A stretch of 64,000 nucleotides of DNA from NCBI GenBank assembly GCA_942493375.1, contig OW818698.1:6076001-6140000 (forward strand), read 5' to 3'. Positions 1 to 8,941 of this stretch are shown piece by piece. The stretch is from G942493375 sp942493375 (GTDB lineage: Bacteria > Armatimonadota > UBA5829). A model generated the notes under the pieces. That model was not told the DNA's origin. It made no database searches and saw only the letters and a list, made by a program, of their open reading frames with translations. How positions within the stretch are numbered: the first letter of the stretch is position 1; each line of letters starts with the position of its first letter. The position numbers and the translations under genes are program-made.

Positions 1-1890
1 ACAAAGCACCAGGGAGATTTCCACAAGATCATCAAGGGAGTCAATGAAACACTGGATACACTGGTGGGACATATGAACTCAGTGCCAGCACCATTAATGA
101 TTATAGACAATGATTTTAACATTCAGTACATGAATCAGACTGGCGCTGATATTCTTGGTAAGAGTAAAGCCCAAATAGTTGGCAGCAAATGCTACGATAA
201 TTTCAAGACTTCGGACTGCAAAACTGCCAAATGTGCCTGTGCACGCGCAATGTCAGATGGCCGTAAGGCAGCTAGTGAGACGGATGCACATCCAAACGGG
301 ATGAACCTGGATATCTCTTATGTTGGCGTGCCGATTAAGGACCAGCAAGGTGCTGTGATAGGTGTTTTGGAAGTAGTTACTGATCAGACTGCAATAAAGC
401 AGGCAGGAAGGCTGCAACAGAAGATAAGTGAGTTCCAAGACAATGAAGTAAAAAGCCTTGTTGAGAACCTTGGTAAATTTGCTGAGGGCAACCTTAACTT
501 CACTCTGGATGTTTCCGAAGGTGATAACGATACTGTTGAGACCAGAGCTAATTTCGTGAGTATTAGTGACGCGTTGAATCAAAGTGTGAAGGCAATCAAA
601 TGTCTTGTTGATGATGCCAATATGCTGAGCATTGCATCTGTAGAAGGTAAACTGGATACCAGGGCAGATGCTGTCAAGCATCAGGGTGAATTCCGCAAAA
701 TTATAGAGGGAGTCAACAATACTCTTGATGCTGTTATTGGACCTCTCAATGTTGCGGCGGAATACGTAGAAAGGATTTCGAATGGTGATATTCCTCAGAA
801 GATCACTGACGAATATAATGGTGACTTCAACGAAATCAAGAACAATCTGAATAGGTGTATTGACTCAGTCAATTCACTGGTTGTTGATGCTGAAATGTTG
901 AGCGCATCCGCAATAGTGGGCAAGCTGGACACCAGAGCTGATGAGACAAAGCATCAGGGAGATTTCCACAAGATAGTCCAGGGAGTCAATGAAACATTGG
1001 ATACACTGGTGGGACATATGAACTCCGTGCCATCACCATTAATGATTATCGACAATGATTTTAACATTCAGTATATGAATCAGACTGGTGCTGATATTCT
1101 TGGTAAGAGTAAAGCCCAAATAGTTGGCAGCAAATGCTACGATAATTTCAAGACTTCGGACTGCAAAACTGCCAAATGTGCCTGTGCACGCGCAATGTCA
1201 GATGGCCGTAAGGCAGCTAGTGAGACGGATGCACATCCAAACGGGATGAACCTGGATATCTCTTATGTTGGCGTGCCGATTAAGGACCAGCAAGGTGCTG
1301 TGATAGGTGTTTTGGAAGTAGTTACTGATCAGACTGCAATAAAGCAGGCAGGAAGGCTGCAACAGAAGATAAGTGAGTTCCAAGACAATGAAGTTAAAAG
1401 CCTTGTTGAGAACCTTGGTAAATTTGCTGAGGGCAACCTTAACTTCACGCTGGATGTTTCTATAGGCGATAAGGATACGGCAGAGGTTAGAGCTAGCTTT
1501 GTAGCTATCAGTGAAGCATTAAATCAAAGTGTGAATGCCATAAAACAGCTTGTTGAGGATGCAAATATGCTGAGTAATGCTGCTGTAGATGGTAAACTGG
1601 GCACCAGGGCGGATATCAGTAAACATGGTGGTGACTTCCGCAAGATTGTCCAGGGAGTCAATGAAACACTCGATTCAGTCATTGGACCTCTCAACGTGGC
1701 CGCTGAATATGTTGATCGAATCTCAAACGGTGATATACCTGAAAAGATCGTCGATAAATATAATGGTGACTTTAACGAGATTAAGAACAACCTGAACAAG
1801 TGCATTGATGCACTGAGAGGTATCATTGAGGAAGATGGTGGAAAGGTTCTTCAAGCAGCGGCAAACAAAGATCTCACTGTGAGGGTGACA
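1..1890 (+). repeat. 945-bp in-frame tandem duplication inside the chemoreceptor
   Basis: Bases 1-945 and 946-1890 align with an offset of exactly 945 bp (315 codons). The PAS-coding part, about 143-449 versus 1088-1394, appears identical at the nucleotide level, including third codon positions, while the HAMP-like parts on either side have diverged. This pattern suggests recent duplication or gene conversion limited to the PAS segment. Confidence 0.88.
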
Positions 1891-3114
1891 CGAGATTACC
1901 AAGGTGCATATCAGTTGATGAAAAATAACATCAATCAACTATTGGAAAATTTAGAAAGCGCTATTCAGAAAGTAGCAGAAGGTGCAAACAAAGTGGCAGA
2001 TTCCACTTCGACACTCTCCAAGACTGCTGCTGATGTAGGTAAAGCTTCTCAACAAATTGCAGAAACAGTAGACCAGGTTGCAACAGGATCTCAGGAGCAG
2101 TCCACTACGGTACAAAACAGTGCGGAAGCTATGGAGCAGCTAATGAGAGCCATTAGTGAAGTAGCCATGGGAGCACAGAGCCAGGCAAAACAGGTCGATC
2201 AGACTGTTGGACTGGTTCAGCAGATCACAGCTGCTATCGATGAAGTTGCAAAAAACAGCGGTAACATAGCTAAAGCCAGCCGAGAGGTCAACGAAGTTGC
2301 CATTCAGGGTGGAGTTCAAGTTACCAAATCAACTGAAGGTATGGCACAAATCAAGAAATCTGCAGAGGCTGTTGGCCTTATAGTAGACAAACTGGGTGAC
2401 TCTTCGCAGAAGATTGGCGCTATCGTCGAAACAATAGATGATATAGCAGAGCAGACAAACTTGCTGGCTTTGAACGCAGCAATTGAAGCAGCGAGGGCCG
2501 GAGAACACGGTAAAGGATTCGCGGTGGTTGCCGATGAAGTGCGCAAGCTGGCTGAAAGGTCTAGTAAGGCAACTGGAGAGATCGCTGACTTGATAGGTTC
2601 AATGCAACAAATGATCACTGCAGCTGTGTCCGGAATGCAAGATTCCGCTAAGCAGGTTGCTGAGGGAACTATGCTCTCTGCTGAAGCTGGAGATGCCCTA
2701 AAGAACATCCAGAATGCAGTAAAGGGGATAGTCTCTCAAATAGATGATATGGCTTCCGCAGCTCAGCAAATGTCTGCATCCAGCACTGAAGTCATTAAGG
2801 CTATAGAGAATGTTTCTGCAGTCACCGAGGAAACAACTGCAGCTACAGAAGAAATGGCTGCATCCAGTTCTGAAGTTTCCCGTCAGATAGAGCAGGTAGC
2901 TGCTGTAAGTGAAGAGAATGCCGCCGCTGCTGAGGAAGTTAGTGCTACCACTCAAGAGCAGACTGCTGCTGCTGAGGAAATGACTGCAGGCACTGAGGAT
3001 CTGGCAAGTATGGCTGAAGACCTGCAGGAGTTGGTGTCTGCGTTCAAACTAAGCGATAACCTGCATGATGTAGCCAGCAAAGTGACAGCAAGCAAACATC
3101 GGAAAGCTGCGTAA
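1..3114 (+). CDS. Methyl-accepting chemotaxis protein with duplicated PAS/HAMP module (5' end outside window)
   Basis: The reading frame is open to base 1, and the first codons (TKHQGDFHK...) match an internal HAMP-like repeat, so the gene starts upstream of the window; the GTG at 64 is not the start. About 1037 residues are visible. Order: end of a HAMP-like unit, PAS domain, HAMP-like linkers (SNGDIP and NGDFNEIKNN motifs), a second nearly identical PAS, more HAMP-like units, then an MCP signalling domain (roughly residues 650-1010) with the hairpin-tip motif LLALNAAIEAARAGE. Both PAS copies carry a Cys cluster, SKCYDNFKTSDCKTAKCAC. Receptors of this family signal through CheW to the CheA kinase, and cheW follows directly. 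No pentapeptide tether is seen at the C-terminus, which ends HRKAA. The sensed ligand is unknown; the Cys-rich PAS could bind a metal or redox cofactor (inference). Confidence 0.93.
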   Translation, partial: TKHQGDFHKIIKGVNETLDTLVGHMNSVPAPLMIIDNDFNIQYMNQTGADILGKSKAQIVGSKCYDNFKTSDCKTAKCACARAMSDGRKAASETDAHPNGMNLDISYVGVPIKDQQGAVIGVLEVVTDQTAIKQAGRLQQKISEFQDNEVKSLVENLGKFAEGNLNFTLDVSEGDNDTVETRANFVSISDALNQSVKAIKCLVDDANMLSIASVEGKLDTRADAVKHQGEFRKIIEGVNNTLDAVIGPLNVAAEYVERISNGDIPQKITDEYNGDFNEIKNNLNRCIDSVNSLVVDAEMLSASAIVGKLDTRADETKHQGDFHKIVQGVNETLDTLVGHMNSVPSPLMIIDNDFNIQYMNQTGADILGKSKAQIVGSKCYDNFKTSDCKTAKCACARAMSDGRKAASETDAHPNGMNLDISYVGVPIKDQQGAVIGVLEVVTDQTAIKQAGRLQQKISEFQDNEVKSLVENLGKFAEGNLNFTLDVSIGDKDTAEVRASFVAISEALNQSVNAIKQLVEDANMLSNAAVDGKLGTRADISKHGGDFRKIVQGVNETLDSVIGPLNVAAEYVDRISNGDIPEKIVDKYNGDFNEIKNNLNKCIDALRGIIEEDGGKVLQAAANKDLTVRVTRDYQGAYQLMKNNINQLLENLESAIQKVAEGANKVADSTSTLSKTAADVGKASQQIAETVDQVATGSQEQSTTVQNSAEAMEQLMRAISEVAMGAQSQAKQVDQTVGLVQQITAAIDEVAKNSGNIAKASREVNEVAIQGGVQVTKSTEGMAQIKKSAEAVGLIVDKLGDSSQKIGAIVETIDDIAEQTNLLALNAAIEAARAGEHGKGFAVVADEVRKLAERSSKATGEIADLIGSMQQMITAAVSGMQDSAKQVAEGTMLSAEAGDALKNIQNAVKGIVSQIDDMASAAQQMSASSTEVIKAIENVSAVTEETTAATEEMAASSSEVSRQIEQVAAVSEENAAAAEEVSATTQEQTAAAEEMTAGTEDLASMAEDLQELVSAFKLSDNLHDVASKVTASKHRKAA

Positions 3115-3135
3115 GCTGACTGGTGTCGAGATTAA

Positions 3136-3182
3136 TGGGGCGGATACTGATTGATAAGCAAAACAATCAATACCGCTCCCCA
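3136..3182 (+). terminator. Imperfect hairpin after the chemoreceptor
   Basis: TGGGG near 3136 pairs with CCCCA at 3178-3182, and an inner TGATTG pairs with CAATCA, with internal loops. It lies 20 bp after the stop codon. There is no T-run, so termination is only possible, and the signal may be partial because cheW follows. Confidence 0.35.
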
Positions 3183-3207
3183 AATCACTATATGCCTATG
3201 AAGTCGT

Positions 3208-3287
3208 TAACCCGCATTATTTAAGATTAACTCAGCTTTTGTCTCTACTGACAAACAAAAGCGAAGCTTGATGAATAAAGCGGGTTA
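3208..3287. repeat. Dispersed palindrome, copy A (between receptor and cheW)
   Basis: TAACCCGC at 3208-3215 pairs with GCGGGTTA at 3280-3287. An inner stem TTTGTC/GACAAA flanks the loop TCTACT. It belongs to the same family as 14576-14651, 15024-15096 and 33101-33174, with a half copy at 3948-3973. It is extragenic and not followed by a T-run. Confidence 0.8.
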
Positions 3288-3320
3288 GGTGATTACAACT
3301 TCCAGATTATGGAGTAAGAT

Positions 3321-3833
3321 ATGAATGAAACTAATGAAATGATCTACGAGCAGTTTGAGCAGCTTGTAATATTCCAGTTAGCTAATGAATATTATGGCGT
3401 AGATATAGGAGCTGTCAGCACGATTATTCGGATGCAGGACTTAACAGCTGTACCTCAGACACCAAACTATGTTAAGGGAGTCATCAATCTACGGGGTAAT
3501 ATCATACCGGTTATTGATTTACGAAAGCGTTTCTGCCTTATACAGGAAGAAACGACTAAGTCCAGCCGAATTGTGGTGGTTGAAGCAAATGGTGCGATGG
3601 TAGGAATGATAGTGGACGCAGTTGCTGAAACTCTTCGCATTTCGACAGATATGATAGAACCACCCTCTTGTGTGATTGCTTCGGTAGAGTCTGAATACCT
3701 GCGGGGGATAGCCAAACAGGATGACCGATTGGTGATTCTGTTGGAAATTGATTTGGTTACAGGTGGAAAAGAATTAGAATCTGTGTGCAAAATTCATCAC
3801 AGACAGAATAAACAAGGAATCAATGCAGCATAA
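3321..3833 (+). CDS. cheW: Chemotaxis adaptor protein CheW
   Basis: A 170-residue protein of usual CheW length. CheW is a cytoplasmic scaffold that links chemoreceptors to the CheA histidine kinase. The family fold is shown by the N-terminal strand QLVIFQLANEYYGVDI, the segment GVINLRGNIIPVIDLRKRF (residues about 53-71), and the later GMIVDAVAETLRI region. There is no additional domain. A GGAG at 3311-3314 precedes the ATG by 6 bp. It lies about 200 bp after the receptor gene on the same strand, separated by a hairpin and palindrome copy A, so the two may be co-transcribed or separately controlled. No cheA, cheR or cheB is in the window. Confidence 0.95.
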   Translation: MNETNEMIYEQFEQLVIFQLANEYYGVDIGAVSTIIRMQDLTAVPQTPNYVKGVINLRGNIIPVIDLRKRFCLIQEETTKSSRIVVVEANGAMVGMIVDAVAETLRISTDMIEPPSCVIASVESEYLRGIAKQDDRLVILLEIDLVTGGKELESVCKIHHRQNKQGINAA

Positions 3834-3883
3834 CTAAAACCGCAGAATATTACGGTTTCACCAGATAATGGTTCTGTCGGTGT

Positions 3884-3906
3884 GGGGAGCACGTATAATG
3901 CTCCCC
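3884..3906 (+). terminator. Hairpin downstream of cheW
   Basis: GGGGAGC (3884-3890) pairs perfectly with GCTCCCC (3900-3906) around a 9-nt loop and is followed by ATTGTTG. It lies 50 bp after the cheW stop and is a reasonable, if not canonical, intrinsic terminator. Confidence 0.5.
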
Positions 3907-3947
3907 ATTGTTGCGTCTAAATTTGAACTCAATGACTATTATTCCAG

Positions 3948-4235
3948 CCCGCTTTATTCACAAAGCTTCGCTATTGTCACCGAGCCATTCACTCTTTGCG
4001 TAACCAAAATCATGCATGTCCACAAAGCTGGTTGCTCCACAGATGACAGAGCATATAGAGATGAACAGTATGTCCATCAAAGAATGGCGCTTCTTTCGAT
4101 CCATACGAGGATCAGGCAGTTCATTAAAGTGTTCAAACAAGTCTACTAAAGCCCATATACAACCTCCAAGGAAATATATTGACTACTTAGACATATCTAT
4201 ACAAAGTACCTTTTTGTAATAAATGTCACACCCTG
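3948..4235 (-). mobile_element. Remnant of an ISAs1-family insertion sequence joined to a half palindrome
   Basis: Read on the minus strand, the element begins at 4235 with CAGGGTGTGACA, resembling an ISAs1-type terminal repeat, and contains the first part of a transposase gene. It then stops at 3948-3973, where the sequence becomes the right half of the dispersed palindrome (GCCCGCTTTATTCAC... on the plus strand). The rest of the transposase and the other IS end are missing, so the element cannot move by itself. Confidence 0.6.
3958..4140 (-). pseudogene. N-terminal fragment of ISAs1-family transposase
   Basis: About 60 codons resemble the N-terminal DDE_Tnp_1-associated domain of ISAs1-family transposases: FNELPDPRMDRKKRHSLMD, then ISICSVICGATSFVDMHDFG and KSEWL. 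A complete transposase has about 370 residues with a DDE catalytic core; here the frame ends after SEWLGDNSEAL, in sequence contributed by the half palindrome. The apparent start is TTG at 4140, preceded on the minus strand by GGAGG. It is a dead fragment. Confidence 0.8.
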
Positions 4236-4247
4236 CATGCAATTGAC

Positions 4248-4263
4248 CGTAAACAAATTTACG
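4248..4263. promoter_or_regulatory. Short perfect palindrome upstream of the 4371 gene
   Basis: CGTAAA-CAAA-TTTACG, about 110 bp before the start of the secreted hydrolase gene. It could be an operator, but no regulator is encoded nearby. The rest of 4236-4370 shows no clear promoter to me. Confidence 0.2.
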
Positions 4264-4370
4264 TGCGTTGGCCCGGTATTCGAATGCAGGAGCATAACGT
4301 TGACGGGGTAAAACATACCGTGCTAGAGTTGCTTGGCTCTATAAGAAGCATACAGGTAGGTTAATCATAT

Positions 4371-7300
4371 ATGAATTCCTCTGGTTACCGGTTTGTGTTG
4401 ATAATTGTTTGCATACTCGCATTGTGCGCTGTCCCGGTTATGGCGAAGGATACGGCGTTGATATATTCGGATAATCCGGATCCTGCGAACCGGGCGTTGG
4501 CAGCATCAGTTACTAAGCAGATAATCGCAGCCGGGTATGAAGTCAGGAGTATCGATTCCCAGGCTTTGTGTGATGAAAAGCTGCTGGATGTATCCAAAGT
4601 GGACTTGCTGGTAATCCCCAATGCATCCGTAATGCCGTCACGGGCCAGTTATTCGGTTGGTGCATACCTGAAATCCGGTGGAGATATTATTGCTCTGCAG
4701 GCCCCTATGTGGCAGAAGTCAGTGATCAAAGCAGGCAAGAAGTGGATCACCAGGGAGGAGTATTCCCTGGAGCATGCCGGTGATACTCCGGATACACCGA
4801 TGCCGGAGTTTAGCGCCGGTCAACTTAGCCGTTGGGGCCGCAGCACTGATAACTTCAACAACCCTACAACTGCGAAATTTACCTCTGATAGCCCAACTCC
4901 AGGTGCATCCTCTATGCATGTTGTCCTGCCGATAGTTACAAACTGGGATACATTATGTACTCCGGAGCTGAATAATCCGTTTGCAGGCGGGAAGTCGCTG
5001 ACTGTGTTCTCTGCAAAAGGGATTGCAGCTACACCCAACCTGGCAGTGGAGTGGATCGAGAAGGACGGCTCACGCTGGATTGCTACCATCCGGCTGACGA
5101 CCAAGTGGAGGCGGTATGTGCTGGCCCCTCAGGACTTTCAGTTTTACCAGAGCAGCACGGGCAGGAACTTCATTGGGGACTGTTTCAATCCTGCGAATGC
5201 TGCGAAGATCTCATTCGGGCTTGCAGCGCAGACACATACCGGTCCGGCAGTCGGCAGGCAGGAGTATTGGATAGCCAACCTGGGGTATTCGACTGTGACT
5301 CCGGAGCTGAAGGACTTCGCAAACACGGACTCACAGGTAAAGCTGGATACACTTTCACCAGCATACAAGATGTTTACATCCACTTCAGCAAGCACTATTA
5401 GTGCAACCAGCGAGTTACTTGGTTCATTCAAACAAATGGTTGTCAGCGGAAGCGTTCGTTCACCTCAACCTCGTCCCAGCGGTGGTGGGTTCAATAAAGG
5501 CAGGGACTGGCGTTGGATTGCTCTGCTGGAAGCTCGTAATAAGAATGGTGAGTGGCGGGGAAGTCCTTTGACCTGCTTTGTGAATGCTGACGGTCCATAT
5601 AAAGGTGGAATATGGGTATCGTGTGGGATTACTGACCCCATGCTTTGTGCAAATCCCTCTGTTCTCAAAGCTATTAATGAGGCTGCGGTCAGAATGAGGA
5701 GAGGGCTGTTCATACTGGATGGCGGGTCGAATTTCTATACTTACTATGCGGATCAAAGCATCAAACTTGGTACCCGGATAGTAAATCTGGGGAAGAAGAC
5801 ATACTCGGCCATTCCGGTGCAGATTACATTAGTGAATGCAAAGACTGGTGAGAGTTATTATAGTAAGCAATCAGCTGTAACTGTTAAGACTGGCGAGACA
5901 TTTACAACGTCTGGCAATTACACTCCCAAATCCTGGCCTAAAGCTGGTATGGTTGCGCGGGTGAAGATCCTTGCCGGTGGAACTGTAATCGACCGTGTAT
6001 CGAACACCGTGGATATGTGGCAGCCTAAGGATAAGAAAGAGTTTTTAACAGTAAAAGACGGCCAGTTCTTTCTTAAAGGCAAGAGATGGAAAGTGAATGG
6101 AACGAACTATATGCCCTCTTCAGGGATCGGCACTGAGGATGGCGGGTTCTTTGAGTTCTGGACTGGAGCAAGAGCCTATGATCCTGTTGTTATCGAACGG
6201 GATTTGAGACACCTGCAGGATATGGGAATCAACTCGGTCAGCATATTTACTTATTCCGACTTTACCGAAGACCAGAACCTGCTGGATATTCTGCGGAGGC
6301 TGGAGAAGAAGGGAATGAAGGCCAACCTGTCACTCCGCCCGGGAACTCCGATGAATTTCATGTGGGACCAGATCAGCAGGATCATTAATTACTACAAGCT
6401 ATGGGAGAATGACACGGTCTTTGCATATGATCTTGCATGGGAACCAAACTTTGGATCACATCAGGGCAGGCAGATGTGGGATACAGAATGGACAAAGTGG
6501 GTCGTGGAGCGGTATGGTTCGATTGAGAATGCGGAGAAGGGCTGGAGTTACCCGATTCCCAGAAATGAGGGTGGGGGAATAACCAACCCCAGGCCCAATG
6601 AGATAGAAACAGATGGTGCTTGGAGACAGATGACTGCAGCTTACCGGCGTTTTCTGGATACTCTGCTGTATAAACAGTATTCACAAGCTAGGAGACTCGT
6701 CCGCAGCATAGACCCCAACCATCTGGTCAGCTTCAGAATGGCATATGCAGGCGATCCTACTTTCAAAGTAGGCGATATGGTTACATACGATTTCCCATAT
6801 CTGGCGGCTGCAGTGGACTTCCTGGCACCGGAGGCATATGGACGGATCGGGAACTGGGAGAATGTGAAGCACGGCTGGTTTGAATGGAAGTATGCCAAGT
6901 GGGCAGCTCCGGAGAAACCAATGCTGTGGACTGAGATGGGGGTATCTATCTGGGATATAACTACGAAAAATACTCCAAAGAGCAGCCTGCAGCTCCAGTC
7001 AACATTCTTCAGCAACTTCTATAAGCTGATGAATGCAACAGGTATGGACGGTGTTTACTACTGGTGGTATGCCGGAGGGTTCAGGGTAGGAGAGAACAGC
7101 GACTACGGAATAATCAACTCAGACGGCAGCGACAGACTGGCTACCTCAACAATCCGCAGCAATGCGTCAACGTTCCTTAAAAGCACTTTACCTAAAGGAA
7201 AATCAACACCGATTCTGTTTGACCGCGACCAGCACCCGATCGGTATCACGGGAATTTACGATACTCATAAAGCTGAGTTCTGGGACCGTATTAACAAAGG

Positions 7301-7766
7301 TCTTGACCCAGTGTTGATTACCAAAGGCACCGGAACAGACTCCACCAACTGTCCCCTGACAGCAGTAGGCAATACCGAGTGCAACGGCACAAACCCTCCA
7401 AAATACCTGGATGCAACTTTTGACATCGTGCAGGTGCAAACCAGTAATGGCCAGTGGACAAACGTTGCAAAAAATGGTGAGGTAACTCTTGAGCCAGCAG
7501 ATCTAGCAAGAGCAAGGGTCACGATAATGAACCTTGGGGAAGCAACTCTGATATCTGCCCTGAAGTCCGACAAACCAGGAGCTGTCTATATCACAGTCAC
7601 ATCTCCAACAGGCACCAGACTGTTCCCCCTCCCGACAGACCTGCGCAGCAGGTGTGAGGTTACTATTGATGATCTTGTTGTTTATGGAGGTGAGGTGACA
7701 ATCGGCCTGCTAGCGAAGGATAGGACTGGGTTTGGGGAGAAGTTTGGGTTTGTGGTGAAAGAATAA
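4371..7766 (+). CDS. Secreted GH5/GH42-like TIM-barrel glycoside hydrolase, multidomain
   Basis: An 1131-residue protein with a signal peptide (hydrophobic FVLIIVCILALCAVPVMA, cleavage near residue 25). Residues about 27-130 resemble a glutamine-amidotransferase/ThuA-like alpha/beta fold, followed by beta-rich carbohydrate-binding-like sequence to about 550. The catalytic part (about 558-930) starts VKDGQFFLKGKRWKVNG, a typical clan GH-A opening. Candidate acid/base is Glu691 in DLAWEPNF and candidate nucleophile is Glu855 in LWTEMG. The last 150 residues look like a beta-sandwich. It probably acts on extracellular beta-linked glycans; the exact substrate is unknown. It stands alone on the plus strand after the IS remnant, with AGGTAGG about 12 bp before the ATG. 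Confidence 0.8.
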   Translation: MNSSGYRFVLIIVCILALCAVPVMAKDTALIYSDNPDPANRALAASVTKQIIAAGYEVRSIDSQALCDEKLLDVSKVDLLVIPNASVMPSRASYSVGAYLKSGGDIIALQAPMWQKSVIKAGKKWITREEYSLEHAGDTPDTPMPEFSAGQLSRWGRSTDNFNNPTTAKFTSDSPTPGASSMHVVLPIVTNWDTLCTPELNNPFAGGKSLTVFSAKGIAATPNLAVEWIEKDGSRWIATIRLTTKWRRYVLAPQDFQFYQSSTGRNFIGDCFNPANAAKISFGLAAQTHTGPAVGRQEYWIANLGYSTVTPELKDFANTDSQVKLDTLSPAYKMFTSTSASTISATSELLGSFKQMVVSGSVRSPQPRPSGGGFNKGRDWRWIALLEARNKNGEWRGSPLTCFVNADGPYKGGIWVSCGITDPMLCANPSVLKAINEAAVRMRRGLFILDGGSNFYTYYADQSIKLGTRIVNLGKKTYSAIPVQITLVNAKTGESYYSKQSAVTVKTGETFTTSGNYTPKSWPKAGMVARVKILAGGTVIDRVSNTVDMWQPKDKKEFLTVKDGQFFLKGKRWKVNGTNYMPSSGIGTEDGGFFEFWTGARAYDPVVIERDLRHLQDMGINSVSIFTYSDFTEDQNLLDILRRLEKKGMKANLSLRPGTPMNFMWDQISRIINYYKLWENDTVFAYDLAWEPNFGSHQGRQMWDTEWTKWVVERYGSIENAEKGWSYPIPRNEGGGITNPRPNEIETDGAWRQMTAAYRRFLDTLLYKQYSQARRLVRSIDPNHLVSFRMAYAGDPTFKVGDMVTYDFPYLAAAVDFLAPEAYGRIGNWENVKHGWFEWKYAKWAAPEKPMLWTEMGVSIWDITTKNTPKSSLQLQSTFFSNFYKLMNATGMDGVYYWWYAGGFRVGENSDYGIINSDGSDRLATSTIRSNASTFLKSTLPKGKSTPILFDRDQHPIGITGIYDTHKAEFWDRINKGLDPVLITKGTGTDSTNCPLTAVGNTECNGTNPPKYLDATFDIVQVQTSNGQWTNVAKNGEVTLEPADLARARVTIMNLGEATLISALKSDKPGAVYITVTSPTGTRLFPLPTDLRSRCEVTIDDLVVYGGEVTIGLLAKDRTGFGEKFGFVVKE

Positions 7767-7834
7767 ATCTCTATATGACTCCGGCCCAGATTACTCTTGA
7801 AGCCATTTCTATCAAGGGTGGGATTTGATGATTC

Positions 7835-8338
7835 ATGAATAACAGACGCGCAAAGGTAGCGGAAAAATATAAAGAGAAAATCATAGCGATCAGAAATGCT
7901 GCTCGCATAATAGGGGGAGTTGCAGCAGTTGCTCTGTTGTTTCTCAACTCACAATACTTGCACGCCATCATATTCCCCAAAAGTATGTCGGATTTTATCG
8001 CTATAATAATGTATGCAGCATGTTTGATAGGCCTGGGGCTTTTTGGATTTGTTGAGCCTGGACGAATAGAACCATTGAGTATACCCGAAGGCTACAGAAT
8101 GTTCGTTTACCGTCTTATAATCTTTGAGATGATCGTATCGTGTCTGTTTGTATCTATTGGCACTGCACTAGTTTTATCTTTGTTGTTTATGATGCGTTAC
8201 TGGCTGCGTTATGCTAATTATGGGTTGGACCGTCTTGATTGGTATATTTGTTTAGCTGGCGGGGTACTGTTAGTTTCATCATGGTTATTTACATTACTAC
8301 CCGGTGTCTCTATGGATACAAAAAAATGGAAGAATTGA
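7835..8338 (+). CDS. Small integral membrane protein of unknown function
   Basis: A 167-residue protein with a basic N-terminus (NNRRAKVAEKYKEK) and four likely transmembrane segments at about residues 23-48, 53-72, 87-115 and 132-152. I recognise no family. A GGTGGG sequence lies about 13 bp before the ATG. It follows the secreted hydrolase by 68 bp and precedes another one-helix protein, so the three genes may be transcribed together. Function unknown. Confidence 0.65.
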   Translation: MNNRRAKVAEKYKEKIIAIRNAARIIGGVAAVALLFLNSQYLHAIIFPKSMSDFIAIIMYAACLIGLGLFGFVEPGRIEPLSIPEGYRMFVYRLIIFEMIVSCLFVSIGTALVLSLLFMMRYWLRYANYGLDRLDWYICLAGGVLLVSSWLFTLLPGVSMDTKKWKN

Positions 8339-8358
8339 TACTATGGTTATGGCTAACA

Positions 8359-8385
8359 AATTGTCTTGACACTGTCTAGACAATT
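8359..8385. promoter_or_regulatory. Inverted repeat with embedded TTGACA upstream of the 8407 gene
   Basis: AATTGTCT (8359-8366) and AGACAATT (8378-8385) form perfect 8-bp arms around an 11-bp spacer. A TTGACA hexamer at 8365-8370 sits inside, but no good -10 box lies at the right distance. It may be an operator at a weak promoter. Confidence 0.3.
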
Positions 8386-8406
8386 ATCCTGGTATTGGTA
8401 GATATT

Positions 8407-8841
8407 ATGGATATTGAGATGGATTTCACAGATAATAAAAGTAAAGCCAAGATCATTATAGTATCCATCATTGGCTGTATTGTAGTAATCATAATGGTCA
8501 TCCTTGTGCGTTCGTATTACCCAAGCTTTTCCCCGAACAGATTGCGACATGCCCGTTGGTATCTTTCAACTACACCCAGTATTCTCAAGTATTGCTTTGT
8601 GCCAAAAGGAACCATAGAGTCAGAAATCGTCAGTCGTTTTGGAACACCAGATACTATTACGACTATCGATAGTTCGTTTTGGCGCAAGTATATTGCGAGA
8701 GAGACACTATACCGGCCACCATCATACAGTTGCGATCATGTATTGATGTACAGTGCGGCATCAGGTATCGATATGATAACGGCCCACTATTATATGGATG
8801 CTAACGACCGGCTTCTTGAAACGTTTATAATTGACAAGTAG
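8407..8841 (+). CDS. Single-pass membrane protein, possibly BamE/SmpA-like
   Basis: A 144-residue protein if started at ATG 8407; a TTG at 8395 is possible but less likely. One transmembrane helix, about residues 15-37 (IIIVSIIGCIVVIIMVILV), is followed by an extracytoplasmic domain. The segment GTIESEIVSRFGTPDTI resembles the helix-turn of the SmpA/OmlA (BamE) fold, where a G-x-P-D follows a short helix; this is a weak family hint, not a firm assignment. No lipobox is present. It ends with FIIDK. Confidence 0.6.
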   Translation: MDIEMDFTDNKSKAKIIIVSIIGCIVVIIMVILVRSYYPSFSPNRLRHARWYLSTTPSILKYCFVPKGTIESEIVSRFGTPDTITTIDSSFWRKYIARETLYRPPSYSCDHVLMYSAASGIDMITAHYYMDANDRLLETFIIDK

Positions 8842-8941
8842 CAAGCAGCGACTAGATTCTTCTTCCTCCATGTTATAATACAAGTAATACATATGAGTCT
8901 TTGAACCATGGTAAATTGTGGTTGTTAAGGAGGTATCTGAG

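Noticed and set aside
3868..4149. 93-codon plus-strand frame
   Set aside because: It is the antisense shadow of the ISAs1 transposase fragment.
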